This document shows positions 44,708 to 54,457 of a stretch of DNA of 64,000 nucleotides, piece after piece. The DNA is from NCEH01 sp043195135 (lineage in GTDB: Bacteria; Pseudomonadota; Alphaproteobacteria; Rhizobiales; Xanthobacteraceae): NCBI RefSeq assembly GCF_043195135.1, contig NZ_JBAFWP010000002.1; one strand, written 5' to 3'. The notes beneath the pieces were generated by a model, which saw only the letters and a list, made by a program, of their open reading frames with translations, was not told where the DNA came from and did no database searches. Numbering within the stretch: position 1 is the stretch's first letter; each line of letters begins with the position of its first letter. A program made the translations under genes and the position numbers.

Positions 44708-45487
44708 TCAATGCGGGTCCGCGGCGAAGTAGGCGCGCAGCTTGTCGGCAAGCTCCACGAACACGGGATCGACGCGGGTGCGGCTGCTGCGCGGGCGCGG
44801 CAAGGGCACGTCCACCACCTCGATGATCGAACCGGGGCGGGGCGAGAACACCGCCACCTTGTCGGCGAGGAGAAGCGCCTCCTCGATGGAATGGGTGACC
44901 AGAACCACCGTCTTCGCGCTCGCCTGCCAGATGCGCAGCAGTTCGAGATTCATGGATTCCCGCGTCAGCGCGTCGAGGGCGCCGAAGGGTTCGTCCATCA
45001 GCAACACGTCGGGATCGTGCATCAGCGAGCGGGCGATGGCCGCGCGCTGGCGCATGCCGCCGGACAATTCGTCCGGATAGCGGTCCATGAATTTTTCCAG
45101 GCCGACCAGCTGGAGCAAATCCTTGGCCCGCGCCTCGGCTTCCTTGCGGTTCAGCTTCAGCACTTCGGCGGGCACCAGCACGTTTTTCAGAATCGTGCGC
45201 CAGGGCAGCAGCACCGGGGTCTGGAACACCAGGCCGGTGTCGCGGCGCGGGCCGGTGATGGTGGTGCCGCGAATGGCCAAGGTGCCGGAAGAGGCCTTTT
45301 CCAGCCCCGCGATCATGCGGAGCAAGGTGCTTTTCCCGCAGCCCGAGGGGCCGATGATGCATACGAACTGCTTGTCGTCGATGTCGAGCGAAGTTGCGCG
45401 CAACGCCTCGATGACTTCGTTGGACCGGGACCGGAAGGTCTTGCTGACCTCCCGGATCGCGATCGCGGGCGCGGCGTGCCCGCTCAT
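44708..45487 (-). CDS. ABC transporter ATP-binding protein (nitrate/taurine type)
   Basis: 259 residues from ATG 45487, overlapping the binding-protein stop by 4 nt. Walker A GPSGCGKST, Q-loop VFQTPVLLPWRTILKN, signature LSGGMRQRAAIARSLMH, Walker B VLLMDEPFGALDALTRE and the H-loop VTHSIEEALLLADKV are all intact. The sequence style is SsuB/TauB. It energises import of the ligand caught by the neighbouring binding protein. Confidence 0.9.
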   Translation of the reverse strand: MSGHAAPAIAIREVSKTFRSRSNEVIEALRATSLDIDDKQFVCIIGPSGCGKSTLLRMIAGLEKASSGTLAIRGTTITGPRRDTGLVFQTPVLLPWRTILKNVLVPAEVLKLNRKEAEARAKDLLQLVGLEKFMDRYPDELSGGMRQRAAIARSLMHDPDVLLMDEPFGALDALTRESMNLELLRIWQASAKTVVLVTHSIEEALLLADKVAVFSPRPGSIIEVVDVPLPRPRSSRTRVDPVFVELADKLRAYFAADPH

Positions 45488-46545
45488 TTGTAGTCCTTCG
45501 CCTGGGCGATGATCGCCTTCTTGTCGAAGGCATTGTAATATTCGACGAACTTGTTGGTGTAATAAGTGCTCACGTCCGGCTTCGACTTGATGAGGCCGGC
45601 GTTGTAGAAGAAGTCTTCCGTCTGGATCCATTCTTCGCGGGTGAAGGCGCCGAAGCGGGGATCCGTGCGGCCGTCGACCTTGTATTTGGCGAGGCGGGCC
45701 TGAAGAATGTGGATGGCTTCCTTCAGTGCCTGGTCTTCGGGAATATTGGTGGGCTTGGAGGCGGGATACTTCTGCCAGTGAATGCGCACCGCCGCTTCCG
45801 GATTGGCGAGCGTGAACTGGGTGCCCATGGCGATGCCGCGGCCCATCTTCTCGGCGACGGTCGGATTGGCGTTCACATAATCCTCATTGCCGAGCAGCAT
45901 CAGGCTGAGCAGCTTGGAGGTTTCCACCGTCTCGAAATGGCGGAAGGCGAGGCCGTAATTCTCCAGCTGGGCGTAGCTCCAGTCCCACAAGGCAAGCGCG
46001 TCCACGCGGTTGGCCTTGATGGCGGCGGCCGCCTGGGCGCCAAGGCCGATGGGCAGCCATTTCACGTCCTTCTCGGGATCGAAGCCGATGGAACGCAGCA
46101 TGGCCTTGGCCACCGGCACCGCGCCGCTGGAGAGGCTGACCACGCCGATGGTCTTGTCCTTCAAGTCTTTCAGCTGGGTGATGCCGCTGTCTTTCAGAAC
46201 CGCGATCGTATAGATCGGCTCGCGCACATGGTTATAGACCGCGATGATCTTGGCGCCGTCCTGCCGGCCGAAGAGCAAGGCTTCGGGGCTTGCCATGGTG
46301 AATTCGGCGGTGCCTGCGATCACCAATTGGGCGGCGGCGGTGGACCCGCTGAAGGGCGAGACCTCCACGTCCAGCCCCTGCGATTTCCAGAAGCCCAGCG
46401 TCTCGGGAACCGAGGAATGCGGGGCCTCGGCCACGGTGGGGCTGGGCGAGGTGAGCAGATAGCGCACCTTGGTCTGGGCGGAAGCGGGCAGGCAGGAGGC
46501 GACGAGCAAAAGGCCCGCAGCAAGACGTGCGTGAAGCGAAGACAT
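45484..46545 (-). CDS. ABC transporter substrate-binding protein (NMT1/THI5-like, SsuA/TauA fold)
   Basis: 353 residues with a signal peptide ending ASCLPASA (cleavage about residue 23). NMT1-like landmarks are APHSSVPETLGFWKSQGLDV, AAQLVIAGTAEFTMASPEAL, KDKTIGVVSLSSGAVPVAKA and AIKANRVDALALWDWSYAQL. This family binds sulfonates, pyrimidine or riboflavin precursors, phthalate-like acids and others, so the ligand cannot be told. It is the first gene of a six-gene operon (binding protein, ATPase, permease, hydratase, acyl-CoA synthetase, GntR). Confidence 0.87.
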   Translation of the reverse strand: MSSLHARLAAGLLLVASCLPASAQTKVRYLLTSPSPTVAEAPHSSVPETLGFWKSQGLDVEVSPFSGSTAAAQLVIAGTAEFTMASPEALLFGRQDGAKIIAVYNHVREPIYTIAVLKDSGITQLKDLKDKTIGVVSLSSGAVPVAKAMLRSIGFDPEKDVKWLPIGLGAQAAAAIKANRVDALALWDWSYAQLENYGLAFRHFETVETSKLLSLMLLGNEDYVNANPTVAEKMGRGIAMGTQFTLANPEAAVRIHWQKYPASKPTNIPEDQALKEAIHILQARLAKYKVDGRTDPRFGAFTREEWIQTEDFFYNAGLIKSKPDVSTYYTNKFVEYYNAFDKKAIIAQAKDYK

Positions 46546-46586
46546 TGTTGCTTACCTCTGGATGCGTTCTTTGACGCTGGTTTATT

Positions 46587-46617
46587 CTAGAAAACTAGTC
46601 ATCTAGATTTGTGTCAA
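46587..46617 (-). promoter_or_regulatory. Putative promoter with triple CTAG operator in front of the six-gene operon
   Basis: CTAG occurs at 46587, 46595 and 46603, exactly 8 bp apart, giving overlapping inverted repeats (CTAG-AAAA-CTAG and CTAG-TCAT-CTAG). On the minus strand TTGACA (46617-46612) and a weak -10 TTTTCT (46594-46589), 17 nt apart, enclose the sites. A repressor bound here would block transcription. The binding-protein ATG lies about 45 nt further on. Confidence 0.5.
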
Positions 46618-46765
46618 GGTGCTATTTTCACCTTGCCTGCCTGTTTCGCAGGCGGCGCCCGCCAAATCGGGGGCAAAAGCGGCGCTGCCCCTAGGAAGCG
46701 CGTGCTCCGTCGCTCGATGGGTGCTCGCCAATCAATTGAAAAATATAGATCTTACGCATCAAACG

Positions 46766-46795
46766 AAAAGAGGAGGCGACGGGTGTCGCCTCCTC
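46766..46795 (-). terminator. Rho-independent terminator of the liv operon
   Basis: On the minus strand an 11-bp perfect stem (GAGGAGGCGAC/GTCGCCTCCTC) with a 4-nt loop is followed by TTTT. It lies about 95 nt after the livF stop. The 346-nt gap 46546-46891 otherwise holds only the promoter of the next operon. Confidence 0.8.
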
Positions 46796-46891
46796 CAGGA
46801 AAAATCACGGTCGATTGCGATGGCCCGGCGCGGCGCGCCCGCCTGCATTTTCATCAGGGCGACACGCCGCCCCGGACATGTGGGGGAATGG

Positions 46892-47600
<709 letters not shown>

Positions 47601-47608
<8 letters not shown>

Positions 47609-48392
47609 GCTTCACTCCCTGGCCGAGATAGGCCCGGATCACTTCGGGGTCGTTCTGGATCTTGCTCGGCGGCCCCTCGGCGATGATTCGGCCGTGGTTG
47701 AGCACGACGATGCGGTCGGAAATGCCCATCACCATGGGCATGTCGTGTTCCACCAGCAGGATGGTCACGCCGCGCGCGCGGATCTTCTGGAGGATCTTGA
47801 TGAAATTCGCCGTCTCGGTGGCATTCATGCCCGAGACCGGCTCGTCCAGCAGCAGGGCCGAGGGATTGGCCGCCAGCGCCAGGGCGACGCCCAGCAGGCG
47901 CTGGTCGCCATAGGGCAGGCTGCCGCCGAGCTCGTTCGCCTGGTGCGCGATGCCGACCACGCGCAGGATCTCCCAGGCTTCCTCGCGCAGCTTCTCTTCC
48001 TCCCGTTTCTCCTTGGGCAGGCCGAGCAAGGTGCCGAAAAGCGATGCGCGGTTGCGCCGGTGCAGGCCGATCAGGGCGTTCTCGAACACCGTATTCTTGT
48101 CGAACACGCTGGTGCGCTGGAAGGTGCGCACCAGACCGAGATTGGTCACCTGGTGCGGTTTGAGGCCGTTGAGCGAGGTGCCGCGAAACGTCACCTGGCC
48201 CTTGGTCGGCCGCAGAAACCCGGTGATGACGTTGAAGGCGGTGGTCTTGCCCGCCCCGTTGGGGCCGATGAGGCTGACCAGTTCGCCCTCGCGCACGTCG
48301 AAATTCATGTCGGCGATGGCGACCAGCCCGCCGAAATGCACCGCCACATGCTCGATGGAAAGGGCGATCTTGGCTTTCGTGAAGGCGTTCAT
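47601..48392 (-). CDS. livG: Branched-chain amino acid-type ABC transporter ATP-binding protein LivG
   Basis: 263 residues from ATG 48392. Walker A GPNGAGKTT, LivG-specific NLGLVRTFQRTSVFDKNTVF, signature-like GGSLPYGDQRLLGVALALAA, Walker B LLLDEPVSGMNATETANF and a C-terminal EGPPSKIQNDPEVIRAYLG are visible. The ABC signature reads LPYGDQR instead of LSYGxQR, which is common in LivG. The start overlaps the livM stop by 4 nt. Confidence 0.92.
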
Positions 48393-49417
48393 GCCTGCTC
48401 CCCCTTCCCGGTCAGAGCGAGGGACGCGGGGGCCGACGGGGGCCGGGAGAACCAGCGCTCGATCGCCGGCACGATGCCCTGCGGCAGGATGAAGACGATC
48501 AGGATCATCAGCACGCCGTAGAGGATCCACTGCACCTCCGGCCCCACATATTCACGCAGCAGCACCGGCGCGATGCCGAAGATGAGGCCGCCCACCAACG
48601 GGCCGGCCAGCGTGCCCTTGCCGCCGGTGATCACCATGATCACCATGGTGACGGTGTTGAGGAACATGAAGATCATGGGATCTATGATCTGAAGATAATG
48701 GGCATAGAGCCCGCCCGCGGTTCCCGCCATGGCGGCCGAGATGATGGCCGCGAGCACCAGATAGCGGGTCACGTCGATGCCCACCGACATGGCCAGGGAT
48801 TCATTCTCGCGCAGCGCGATCATGGCGCGTCCGTAGGGCGAGTTCACGATCCGCTTGATGATGGTGTAGCCGAGCGCGATGAAGAACAGGACCACGTAAT
48901 AATTCTGCCACTTGGCCCAGAGCGTCACATATCCGGTGAGGTCGGAGCCGAGCGTCAGCGGCGGAATGCCGGGAAGGGCCAGCGGGCCGTTGGTGAGTTC
49001 CACCCAATTGAGGGCGACGAGGCGCGTCACCTCGGCGAAGCTCACCGTCACGATGACGAAATAGGCGCCGCGTACGCGGAACGACAGCCGGCCGATGATG
49101 TAGCCGCATAGGCCCGCGATCAGCGTGCCGAGCAGCAGCCCCACCACCGCCGGCCATTGCCCGTGCACGAAGGTGTGGCCGAACAGCGTGACCTCGAAGC
49201 CGAGCGTGGTCAGCGCGCTGACATAGGCGCCGATGCCGAAGAAGGCGACATGGCCGAGGCTCAATTGCCCGGTATAGCCGAGCAGCAAATTAAGGCTGAG
49301 GGCCGCCAGGATGAAGATGCCGGAAACCACCAGCGTATGGAGGAAATACTGGTCCTTCAGCCACAGCGGGACGCAGGCGAAGAAGAGAATGACGAGATAG
49401 GGAAGAAGGCGTCTCAT
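48389..49417 (-). CDS. livM: Branched-chain amino acid-type ABC transporter permease LivM
   Basis: 342 residues with about ten hydrophobic segments. LNLLLGYTGQLSLGHVAFFG and IGAYVSALTTLGFEVTLFGH are the LivM signature, and the cytoplasmic loop KRIVNSPYGRAMIALRENES contains the ATPase contact. It forms the transmembrane pore with LivH. It overlaps livH and livG by 4 nt each. Confidence 0.92.
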   Translation of the reverse strand: MRRLLPYLVILFFACVPLWLKDQYFLHTLVVSGIFILAALSLNLLLGYTGQLSLGHVAFFGIGAYVSALTTLGFEVTLFGHTFVHGQWPAVVGLLLGTLIAGLCGYIIGRLSFRVRGAYFVIVTVSFAEVTRLVALNWVELTNGPLALPGIPPLTLGSDLTGYVTLWAKWQNYYVVLFFIALGYTIIKRIVNSPYGRAMIALRENESLAMSVGIDVTRYLVLAAIISAAMAGTAGGLYAHYLQIIDPMIFMFLNTVTMVIMVITGGKGTLAGPLVGGLIFGIAPVLLREYVGPEVQWILYGVLMILIVFILPQGIVPAIERWFSRPPSAPASLALTGKGEQA

Positions 49418-50286
49418 CCGATACGCTCCACGCGCGCGAACAGGCCGGTGGGCCGGAACAGAAGAACCAGGATGATGATGATGAAGCCCATGGCGTCACG
49501 GTAGCCGGAGGAGATGTAGCCGGCGCCGATCTCCTCCACGAAGGCGAGGATGAACCCGCCGATGGTGGCCCCCGAGATGCTCCCCAGCCCGCCGAGAATG
49601 ACGATGGCGAAGGCTTTCAGCGAGGCGAGATCGCCCATGGTGGGCGTCACCACGAATACCGGGCCGAGCAGGGCGCCGGCCGCCGCTGCAAGGCTCGACC
49701 CGAGCGCGAAGGTCATGGTGTAGACGAGGTTGATATTCACCCCCATCAGCGCCGCCGTACTGCTGTCCTGGAACGTGGCGCGCATGGCCTTGCCGAGCTT
49801 GGTGCGGTTGATGAGTGCGTAGGTCGCCGCGATCAGGGCCAAGGCGAGGCCGAGCACCAGCAGGCGCAGCCAGGAGAGCGAGACCGGGCCGATCACCAGC
49901 GGCTCGGTGGGCAGCGGAGAAGGAATGGACTTCGCGACGCTGCCCCAGGTGAGCGTCTCCACATTCTGCAGGACGATCCAGGCGCCGATCATGAGCAGCA
50001 TGGTGGTGTCGATATCGGCGGTGCGCTTGGGCCGCAGCAGGATCAATTCGATCAGCGCGCCCAGCACCAGGCCGGCGAAGATGGCGAAGCCGATGGCCAG
50101 GAAGAAGTTGAGCCCCAGCATGCCCGCCACGAAATACATCATGTAGGCGCCGAGCGCGTACAGTTCTCCGTGGGTGAAGTTCACGACGCGCATGATGCCG
50201 AAGATCAGCGTCAGCCCGATGCCCAAGAGGGCATAGGTGCCGCCCATGATGAGCGCATTGGCGAGATGTTGCAGCAACTGGTCCAT
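49414..50286 (-). CDS. livH: Branched-chain amino acid-type ABC transporter permease LivH
   Basis: 290 residues from ATG 50286. GGTYALLGIGLTLIFGIMRV, NFTHGELYALGAYMMYFV and GKAMRATFQDSSTAALMGVN are LivH landmarks, and the C-terminus ends with several helices. It is the first gene of livHMGF. Unusually there is no binding-protein gene directly upstream; a livK-like gene starts at 63875 on the other strand. Confidence 0.92.
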   Translation of the reverse strand: MDQLLQHLANALIMGGTYALLGIGLTLIFGIMRVVNFTHGELYALGAYMMYFVAGMLGLNFFLAIGFAIFAGLVLGALIELILLRPKRTADIDTTMLLMIGAWIVLQNVETLTWGSVAKSIPSPLPTEPLVIGPVSLSWLRLLVLGLALALIAATYALINRTKLGKAMRATFQDSSTAALMGVNINLVYTMTFALGSSLAAAAGALLGPVFVVTPTMGDLASLKAFAIVILGGLGSISGATIGGFILAFVEEIGAGYISSGYRDAMGFIIIILVLLFRPTGLFARVERIG

Positions 50287-50584
50287 GACCGCTCCGACTG
50301 GGGGCTTCGCCGCACCTCGCACGGGCGCGCGCACGAACGCGCACGACGCGGGCAAAACCCATTGAACGGGAGAAGCTGAGGGAGGAGGAGGACCGACCCG
50401 CCGTCAATTTCCCACTGAAGGTATCCGGCATCCTTGACTGCGGAACAGCGGCGCCGGTTATTTGTTTTTACTTTCCGCGCGGGATTCGTGCGTACAGGGT
50501 CACCCCGCCGAATGGCGGCGGAACCCGACAGAAAACCTCGAAGAAAGCTCGCTTTTCGCATTGTCCCGTAAGGGGATGCTAAAA

Positions 50585-50610
50585 CGTATTATTATTAGCA
50601 CAATAATACG
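50585..50610. promoter_or_regulatory. Inverted repeat with 16-bp shared operator candidate upstream of livH
   Basis: CGTATTATT (50585-50593) and AATAATACG (50602-50610) form perfect 9-bp arms around 8 nt. Inside lies TATTATTAGCACAATA (50590-50605), which recurs with a single change at 57781-57796. The reverse strand core TTGTGCTAATA matches the FadR-family GntR consensus TNGTNNNACNA except for one base. The 371-nt gap 50287-50657 holds no gene. Confidence 0.55.
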
Positions 50611-50657
50611 AGTGGCCGCGCGGATTTCAAGTCCCGCAACGGCATGGACACGCAATT

Positions 50658-51872
50658 CTACGCCGAAGCGCGCGCCGCGCCAGGCATGCGGAGAATCTCC
50701 GCGGGCGAGGCGCCGACAATGGCGGCATAGCGGCCCGCGTCGGTGGCCCCCTCGGTGTTGATGACGAACACGCGCGATGTCTCGTCGAGGCCGATCGTGG
50801 CGCGCATCTGCGCGTCGCTCGCCACTTGAATGAGGCCGGCAAGACCCGCCCCGCCGCTCTCGCCCGAGACGATTGCCGGATCTCCCGGCAGGGGACGGGC
50901 GAAGCGGCGCATCACGCCCTCCGCGTCCGCCTCGTCCACGGTCATGAAGGCGTCGGCGGCCCGCGAGAGGATGCGCCACGCCACGAGGGACGGCTCGTAG
51001 CATTCCAGCATTGCCATGATGGTGGGTTCGCCGGCCGCGATCTTCATGGATTGCCCGGCCTTGGCGCTCTCGAACAGGCAGGCGGCGCGGGCCGGCTCCA
51101 CCACGATGAAGCGCGGGCGCGCCTCCCCGTAGATCACCGCGAGATGACCCGCCACCGCCGCCGCGAGCCCGCCCACGCCGGCCTGCATGAACACATGGGT
51201 CGGCTTTTCCGGCATCGCGGCGAGGGCCTCGCGGATCATGGCGGTATAGCCCTGCATGACAAGGCCCGGGATGCGCTCGTAGCCGGGCCACGACGTATCG
51301 GAGACGACGATCCAGCCTTCGGCGGCGCATTTGCGCGCGGCTTCCTCCACCGCATCGTCATAGGTGCCGGGCACGTGGATCATCCGGGCGCCGAAGCGTG
51401 CGATGGCCTCGACCCGGTCGGGGCTGACGCCGGAATGCACGAAGATCGCTGCAGTTGCCCCCACCAATTGCGCCCCCGCTGCGACCGAGCGGCCGTGATT
51501 GCCGTCGGTGGCGCAGCCGACCGTCATGGTCTGCGCGATGGCGCGGATTTCGGGGGTCAGCAATTCGGAAACGTCCACGGCGCGGGCGAGGCGCCGGCTC
51601 GCCTCTTCCAGCACCAGGCGGATCACCGCATAGGAGCCGCCCAGCGCCTTGAAGCTGCCGAGCCCGAGACGGGTGCTCTCGTCCTTCACCGCGATGGCGG
51701 CGACCTGCAACTCGCGGGCAAGCGCGGGCAGGGCATAAAGCTGCGTCGGCACATGCTCGGGCCGGTGGGCGAGGAACCGTTCCACTTCGTCCGCCGCCGC
51801 GATCGACAGGCAGTCATCGTCCTGGGGATCCAGCGCGCGACCGTGATCGGAATGTGCATTGAGAATAAGCAT
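50658..51872 (-). CDS. dpaL: Diaminopropionate ammonia-lyase-like PLP enzyme
   Basis: 404 residues from ATG 51872 with AAGGA 8 nt upstream, equal in length to YgeX/DpaL. The fold-type II PLP lyase motifs are the Schiff-base Lys75 in LGLGSFKALGGSYA, the phosphate loop GGAGLAG-like stretch in SGESGGAGLAGL, and CATDGNHGRSVA for the substrate loop. DpaL converts 2,3-diaminopropionate to pyruvate and two ammonia; related members act on other beta-substituted amino acids. The next gene in the direction of transcription is livH, 371 nt further on. An amino-acid-like substrate is therefore likely, but diaminopropionate itself is not proven. Confidence 0.82.
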   Translation of the reverse strand: MLILNAHSDHGRALDPQDDDCLSIAAADEVERFLAHRPEHVPTQLYALPALARELQVAAIAVKDESTRLGLGSFKALGGSYAVIRLVLEEASRRLARAVDVSELLTPEIRAIAQTMTVGCATDGNHGRSVAAGAQLVGATAAIFVHSGVSPDRVEAIARFGARMIHVPGTYDDAVEEAARKCAAEGWIVVSDTSWPGYERIPGLVMQGYTAMIREALAAMPEKPTHVFMQAGVGGLAAAVAGHLAVIYGEARPRFIVVEPARAACLFESAKAGQSMKIAAGEPTIMAMLECYEPSLVAWRILSRAADAFMTVDEADAEGVMRRFARPLPGDPAIVSGESGGAGLAGLIQVASDAQMRATIGLDETSRVFVINTEGATDAGRYAAIVGASPAEILRMPGAARASA

Positions 51873-52041
51873 GCCGCGTCCTTGTGCTCTCCATGCAACG
51901 TTAGTGTGCGTGGACAGGGTGCGGCGCTCTAAATGTCGGTCGCGCATGCAATCTTGTTGCGTTTGGCGCTGGGCAAGATGCGTTTTCGCTTGTCGCGGAA
52001 ACCGGGCAGCACGGAGAGGTTGCCGCGAGGAAGCCTCGCCC

Positions 52042-52074
52042 AAAAGAAAACGGCCGGCTCTTTCGAACCGGCCG
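52042..52074 (-). terminator. Rho-independent terminator after the M20 deacylase gene
   Basis: On the minus strand a 10-bp stem (CGGCCGGTTC/GAGCCGGCCG, one wobble) with a GAAA tetraloop at 52074-52051 is followed by TTTTCTTTT. It separates the M20 gene from the ammonia-lyase gene. Confidence 0.82.
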
Positions 52075-52104
52075 CCAAAGTTCAGACTGCGTGACGTGAT
52101 GGTT

Positions 52105-53379
52105 TCACTTCTTCTCCACGCCGCACCAGTCGTAGATGCTCAGCGCCATGACCTTGATGGCGGTGATGTAATCCTCGATCGACACATATTCGTCGTTCGA
52201 GTGCATCACGGCGGTGGAGCCTGGGCCGAAGATCACGGTCGGCGTGTTGGCATAGAGGTTCAGGAAGCGGGTATCCGCCGCGCCCTGCCGGCCGGAGATG
52301 ATCGGCTGGTGGCCGGAAATCTCAGTATAGGTCTTGGAGACGATGTCGACGATGGGGTGATCGCGGGGGATCTCGGAGGCCTCCGCGTCATAGCCCACGA
52401 AACGCACCACCGGGGGGTGATCCTTCATCCAGGGATCGCGGGCGGCATGCTCGGCGATCTTCTTCACCAGGCTCTGCTTGACGCCCTCGTGGTCCTCGCC
52501 CGGCACGGTGCCGATCGAGCCCTTGAGCAGGCAGGTGGCGGGGAAGGCGCTGGGATAATTGCCGGCCTGGAAGCTGCCGACGATGCAGGGCAGGGAATCC
52601 AGCGCATTGGGATAGAGCGGATGGGTGACGGTCGCGACGCGCTCGTCCTCCAGTTCCTGCACCGCGGCGGCGATCTTGTTGCCGAGCGTGATGCCGGAAA
52701 TGCCCTTGTAGCGCTGCTGGATGCCGGCCGGCTTGCCGTTGATCTCGATCTCGAACCAGATGCGGCCGATGCAGGCGGGCTGCACGTGAAGATCGCTGGT
52801 CTCGCCGGAGATGCCGGCATCCGCCTTATAGCCGCGGATCACGGTGTCGAGCGTGCCGTGGCCGCTGACTTCCTCGTCGATCACGACGTTGATGTACACG
52901 TCGCCCTTGGGCTGGAGGCCGAGTTCCTTCATGAACTCCACCGCCATGATGTGGCTGGCGACGCCGCTCTTCATATCCGCCGAGCCGCGCCCGTAGATGC
53001 GCCCGTCCCGGATCAGGCCGGACCAGGGATTGTCGCTCCAGCCTTCGCCGTTGCCCACGGGGATCACGTCGGTATGGCCGTTGAGCAGCAGCGAGCGCCC
53101 GCCGCCGGCGCCCTTGAAGGTGGCGACGATGTTGGGGCGGTTCTCATAGCCACGATCGACCGGGCGATAGCCGGGATGCTTCTTCAGCTCTTCCCAGTCG
53201 GTTTCCCACATGTCCACGTCGAGGCCGATCTTGGTCATGTAGTCGTTGAGGAAGGCCTGGATCGCGGCTTCGTCGCCGGTCACGCTCGGGATGGTGATCA
53301 TCTTCTGCAAGAACGCGATCGCCTTGTCGCGGTTGGCGTCGATCGTGTCCAGAAGGGCCTGACGGTTGGGGTCGCTCAT
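52105..53379 (-). CDS. M20 family (ArgE/DapE-like) deacylase
   Basis: 424 residues. Metal ligands of the co-catalytic zinc centre lie in LLLNGHTDVIPVG (His, Asp), IYGRGSADMKSGVASH (bridging Asp), VVIDEEVSGHGT (catalytic Glu pair) and near the C-terminus STAVMHSNDEYV (His). A lid/dimer domain occupies about 200-320. Family members remove N-acyl groups from amino acids or cut dipeptide-like amides in the cytoplasm. It lies alone between two terminators in the catabolic block, just downstream of the LLM oxidoreductase gene. A role in releasing an amino acid from an N-acyl or ring-opened intermediate is suggested. Confidence 0.88.
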   Translation of the reverse strand: MSDPNRQALLDTIDANRDKAIAFLQKMITIPSVTGDEAAIQAFLNDYMTKIGLDVDMWETDWEELKKHPGYRPVDRGYENRPNIVATFKGAGGGRSLLLNGHTDVIPVGNGEGWSDNPWSGLIRDGRIYGRGSADMKSGVASHIMAVEFMKELGLQPKGDVYINVVIDEEVSGHGTLDTVIRGYKADAGISGETSDLHVQPACIGRIWFEIEINGKPAGIQQRYKGISGITLGNKIAAAVQELEDERVATVTHPLYPNALDSLPCIVGSFQAGNYPSAFPATCLLKGSIGTVPGEDHEGVKQSLVKKIAEHAARDPWMKDHPPVVRFVGYDAEASEIPRDHPIVDIVSKTYTEISGHQPIISGRQGAADTRFLNLYANTPTVIFGPGSTAVMHSNDEYVSIEDYITAIKVMALSIYDWCGVEKK

Positions 53380-53431
53380 TGCTCTGTCTCCGGAAGGTCT
53401 CGTTGCGCCGGCTCGCGGCGATGTCCCGATG

Positions 53432-53465
53432 CAAAAGAAAACGCCCCCGGGACCGGCCCGGGGGC
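53432..53465 (-). terminator. Rho-independent terminator after the LLM oxidoreductase gene
   Basis: On the minus strand a 9-bp stem (GCCCCCGGG/CCCGGGGGC, 53465-53443) with a 5-nt loop is followed by GTTTTCTTTT. It begins 14 nt beyond the gene's stop. Confidence 0.82.
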
Positions 53466-53478
53466 TTGAGGCACCGCC

Positions 53479-54435
53479 TCAGAGGGCCTTGAGGCGGGGA
53501 ATGATTTCCTTGGCGATCACCTCGACCTGGTCGGGGCGATACTTGTAGGGAACGAAGATGATCTTCTGCACGCCGGCGTCGATCTGCTCCTGAAGCTGGG
53601 CGACGCACTCATCCACATTGCCCATGATGGCGCTCTCGCGGGTGCAATCGCTATAGGCCGGGAAGTCCCATTCCTTGTTCAGCCAATCCATCATCTCGTC
53701 CTGCACGGCCGCGCGGGAATCGCCGACCATGATCGGAAGCTGGGAGGCGTTCAGCAGGGCGTCCGGGTCCTTGCCGCCTTCTTCGGCGAAGTTGCGCATC
53801 TTGGCCCAGGACTTCTTGAAGTCTTCGGGGCGGTAGAAATAGGTCAGCCAGCCGTCGCCGACGGTGGCCGCGCGCTGCAGCACCTTGTCCACATAGCCGC
53901 CGATCAGGATCGGCATGCGCGGCTGCTGGTAGGGCTTGGGATACATGACGGCGGCGGAGATCTTGTGGAACATGTACTCGCCGTCCACCTTATCCTCGGT
54001 GAACAAACGGTTCAGGATCTCCAGATTCTCATCCATGATCTTGCCGCGCTTCTCGAACGGGATGCCCATGGCATCGAATTCGCGCTTGTACCAGCCGGAC
54101 GCCATGCCCATGACCATGCGGCCCTTGGACAGCTGATCCATGCTGGACAGCTGCTTGGCGAGCGCCACCGCATTGCGCAACGGCAGGACCAGGATGCCCG
54201 TGCCGAGCTTGATGCGGGTGGTGCGGGCGGCGATGGCGGTCAGCACCGTGAGGGAATCGATGATCGGAAAGTTCGGCTCCACGCCGAGCAGCATATGATC
54301 CCACACCCAGATGGAATCATAGCCGAGTTCCTCGCACTTCACGCCGTATTCGACGAGGCCGGGCGCATCCGGCATTTCCGGATAAGCGGTGAAGTTCCGC
54401 GAGGCGATCCCGAAGGTCTTGGACAGGATGGTCAT
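53479..54435 (-). CDS. LLM class flavin/F420-dependent oxidoreductase
   Basis: 318 residues from ATG 54435. The luciferase-like TIM barrel shows LVEYGVKCEELGYDSIWVWD, IAARTTRIKLGTGILVLPLR, LAKQLSSMDQLSKGRMVMGM, ASGWYKREFDAMGIPFEKRG and PILIGGYVDKVLQRAATVGD. This arrangement is seen in the F420-dependent Rv2161c/Mer-like branch as well as in FMN monooxygenases. Because five F420 cofactor genes lie directly upstream on the same strand, F420 use is the better guess (inference). It could reduce or oxidise a C=C, C=N or alcohol in the catabolic pathway. It lies 22 nt after the CoA-transferase beta gene. Confidence 0.85.
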   Translation of the reverse strand: MTILSKTFGIASRNFTAYPEMPDAPGLVEYGVKCEELGYDSIWVWDHMLLGVEPNFPIIDSLTVLTAIAARTTRIKLGTGILVLPLRNAVALAKQLSSMDQLSKGRMVMGMASGWYKREFDAMGIPFEKRGKIMDENLEILNRLFTEDKVDGEYMFHKISAAVMYPKPYQQPRMPILIGGYVDKVLQRAATVGDGWLTYFYRPEDFKKSWAKMRNFAEEGGKDPDALLNASQLPIMVGDSRAAVQDEMMDWLNKEWDFPAYSDCTRESAIMGNVDECVAQLQEQIDAGVQKIIFVPYKYRPDQVEVIAKEIIPRLKAL

Positions 54436-54457
54436 TCTTGTTCCTCCATTGGCCTTT

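Noticed and set aside
50585..50610. Inverted repeat considered as a rho-independent terminator for the ammonia-lyase gene
   Set aside because: The stem is AT-rich and weak and lacks a following U-tract; its core is repeated at another promoter, which favours an operator.
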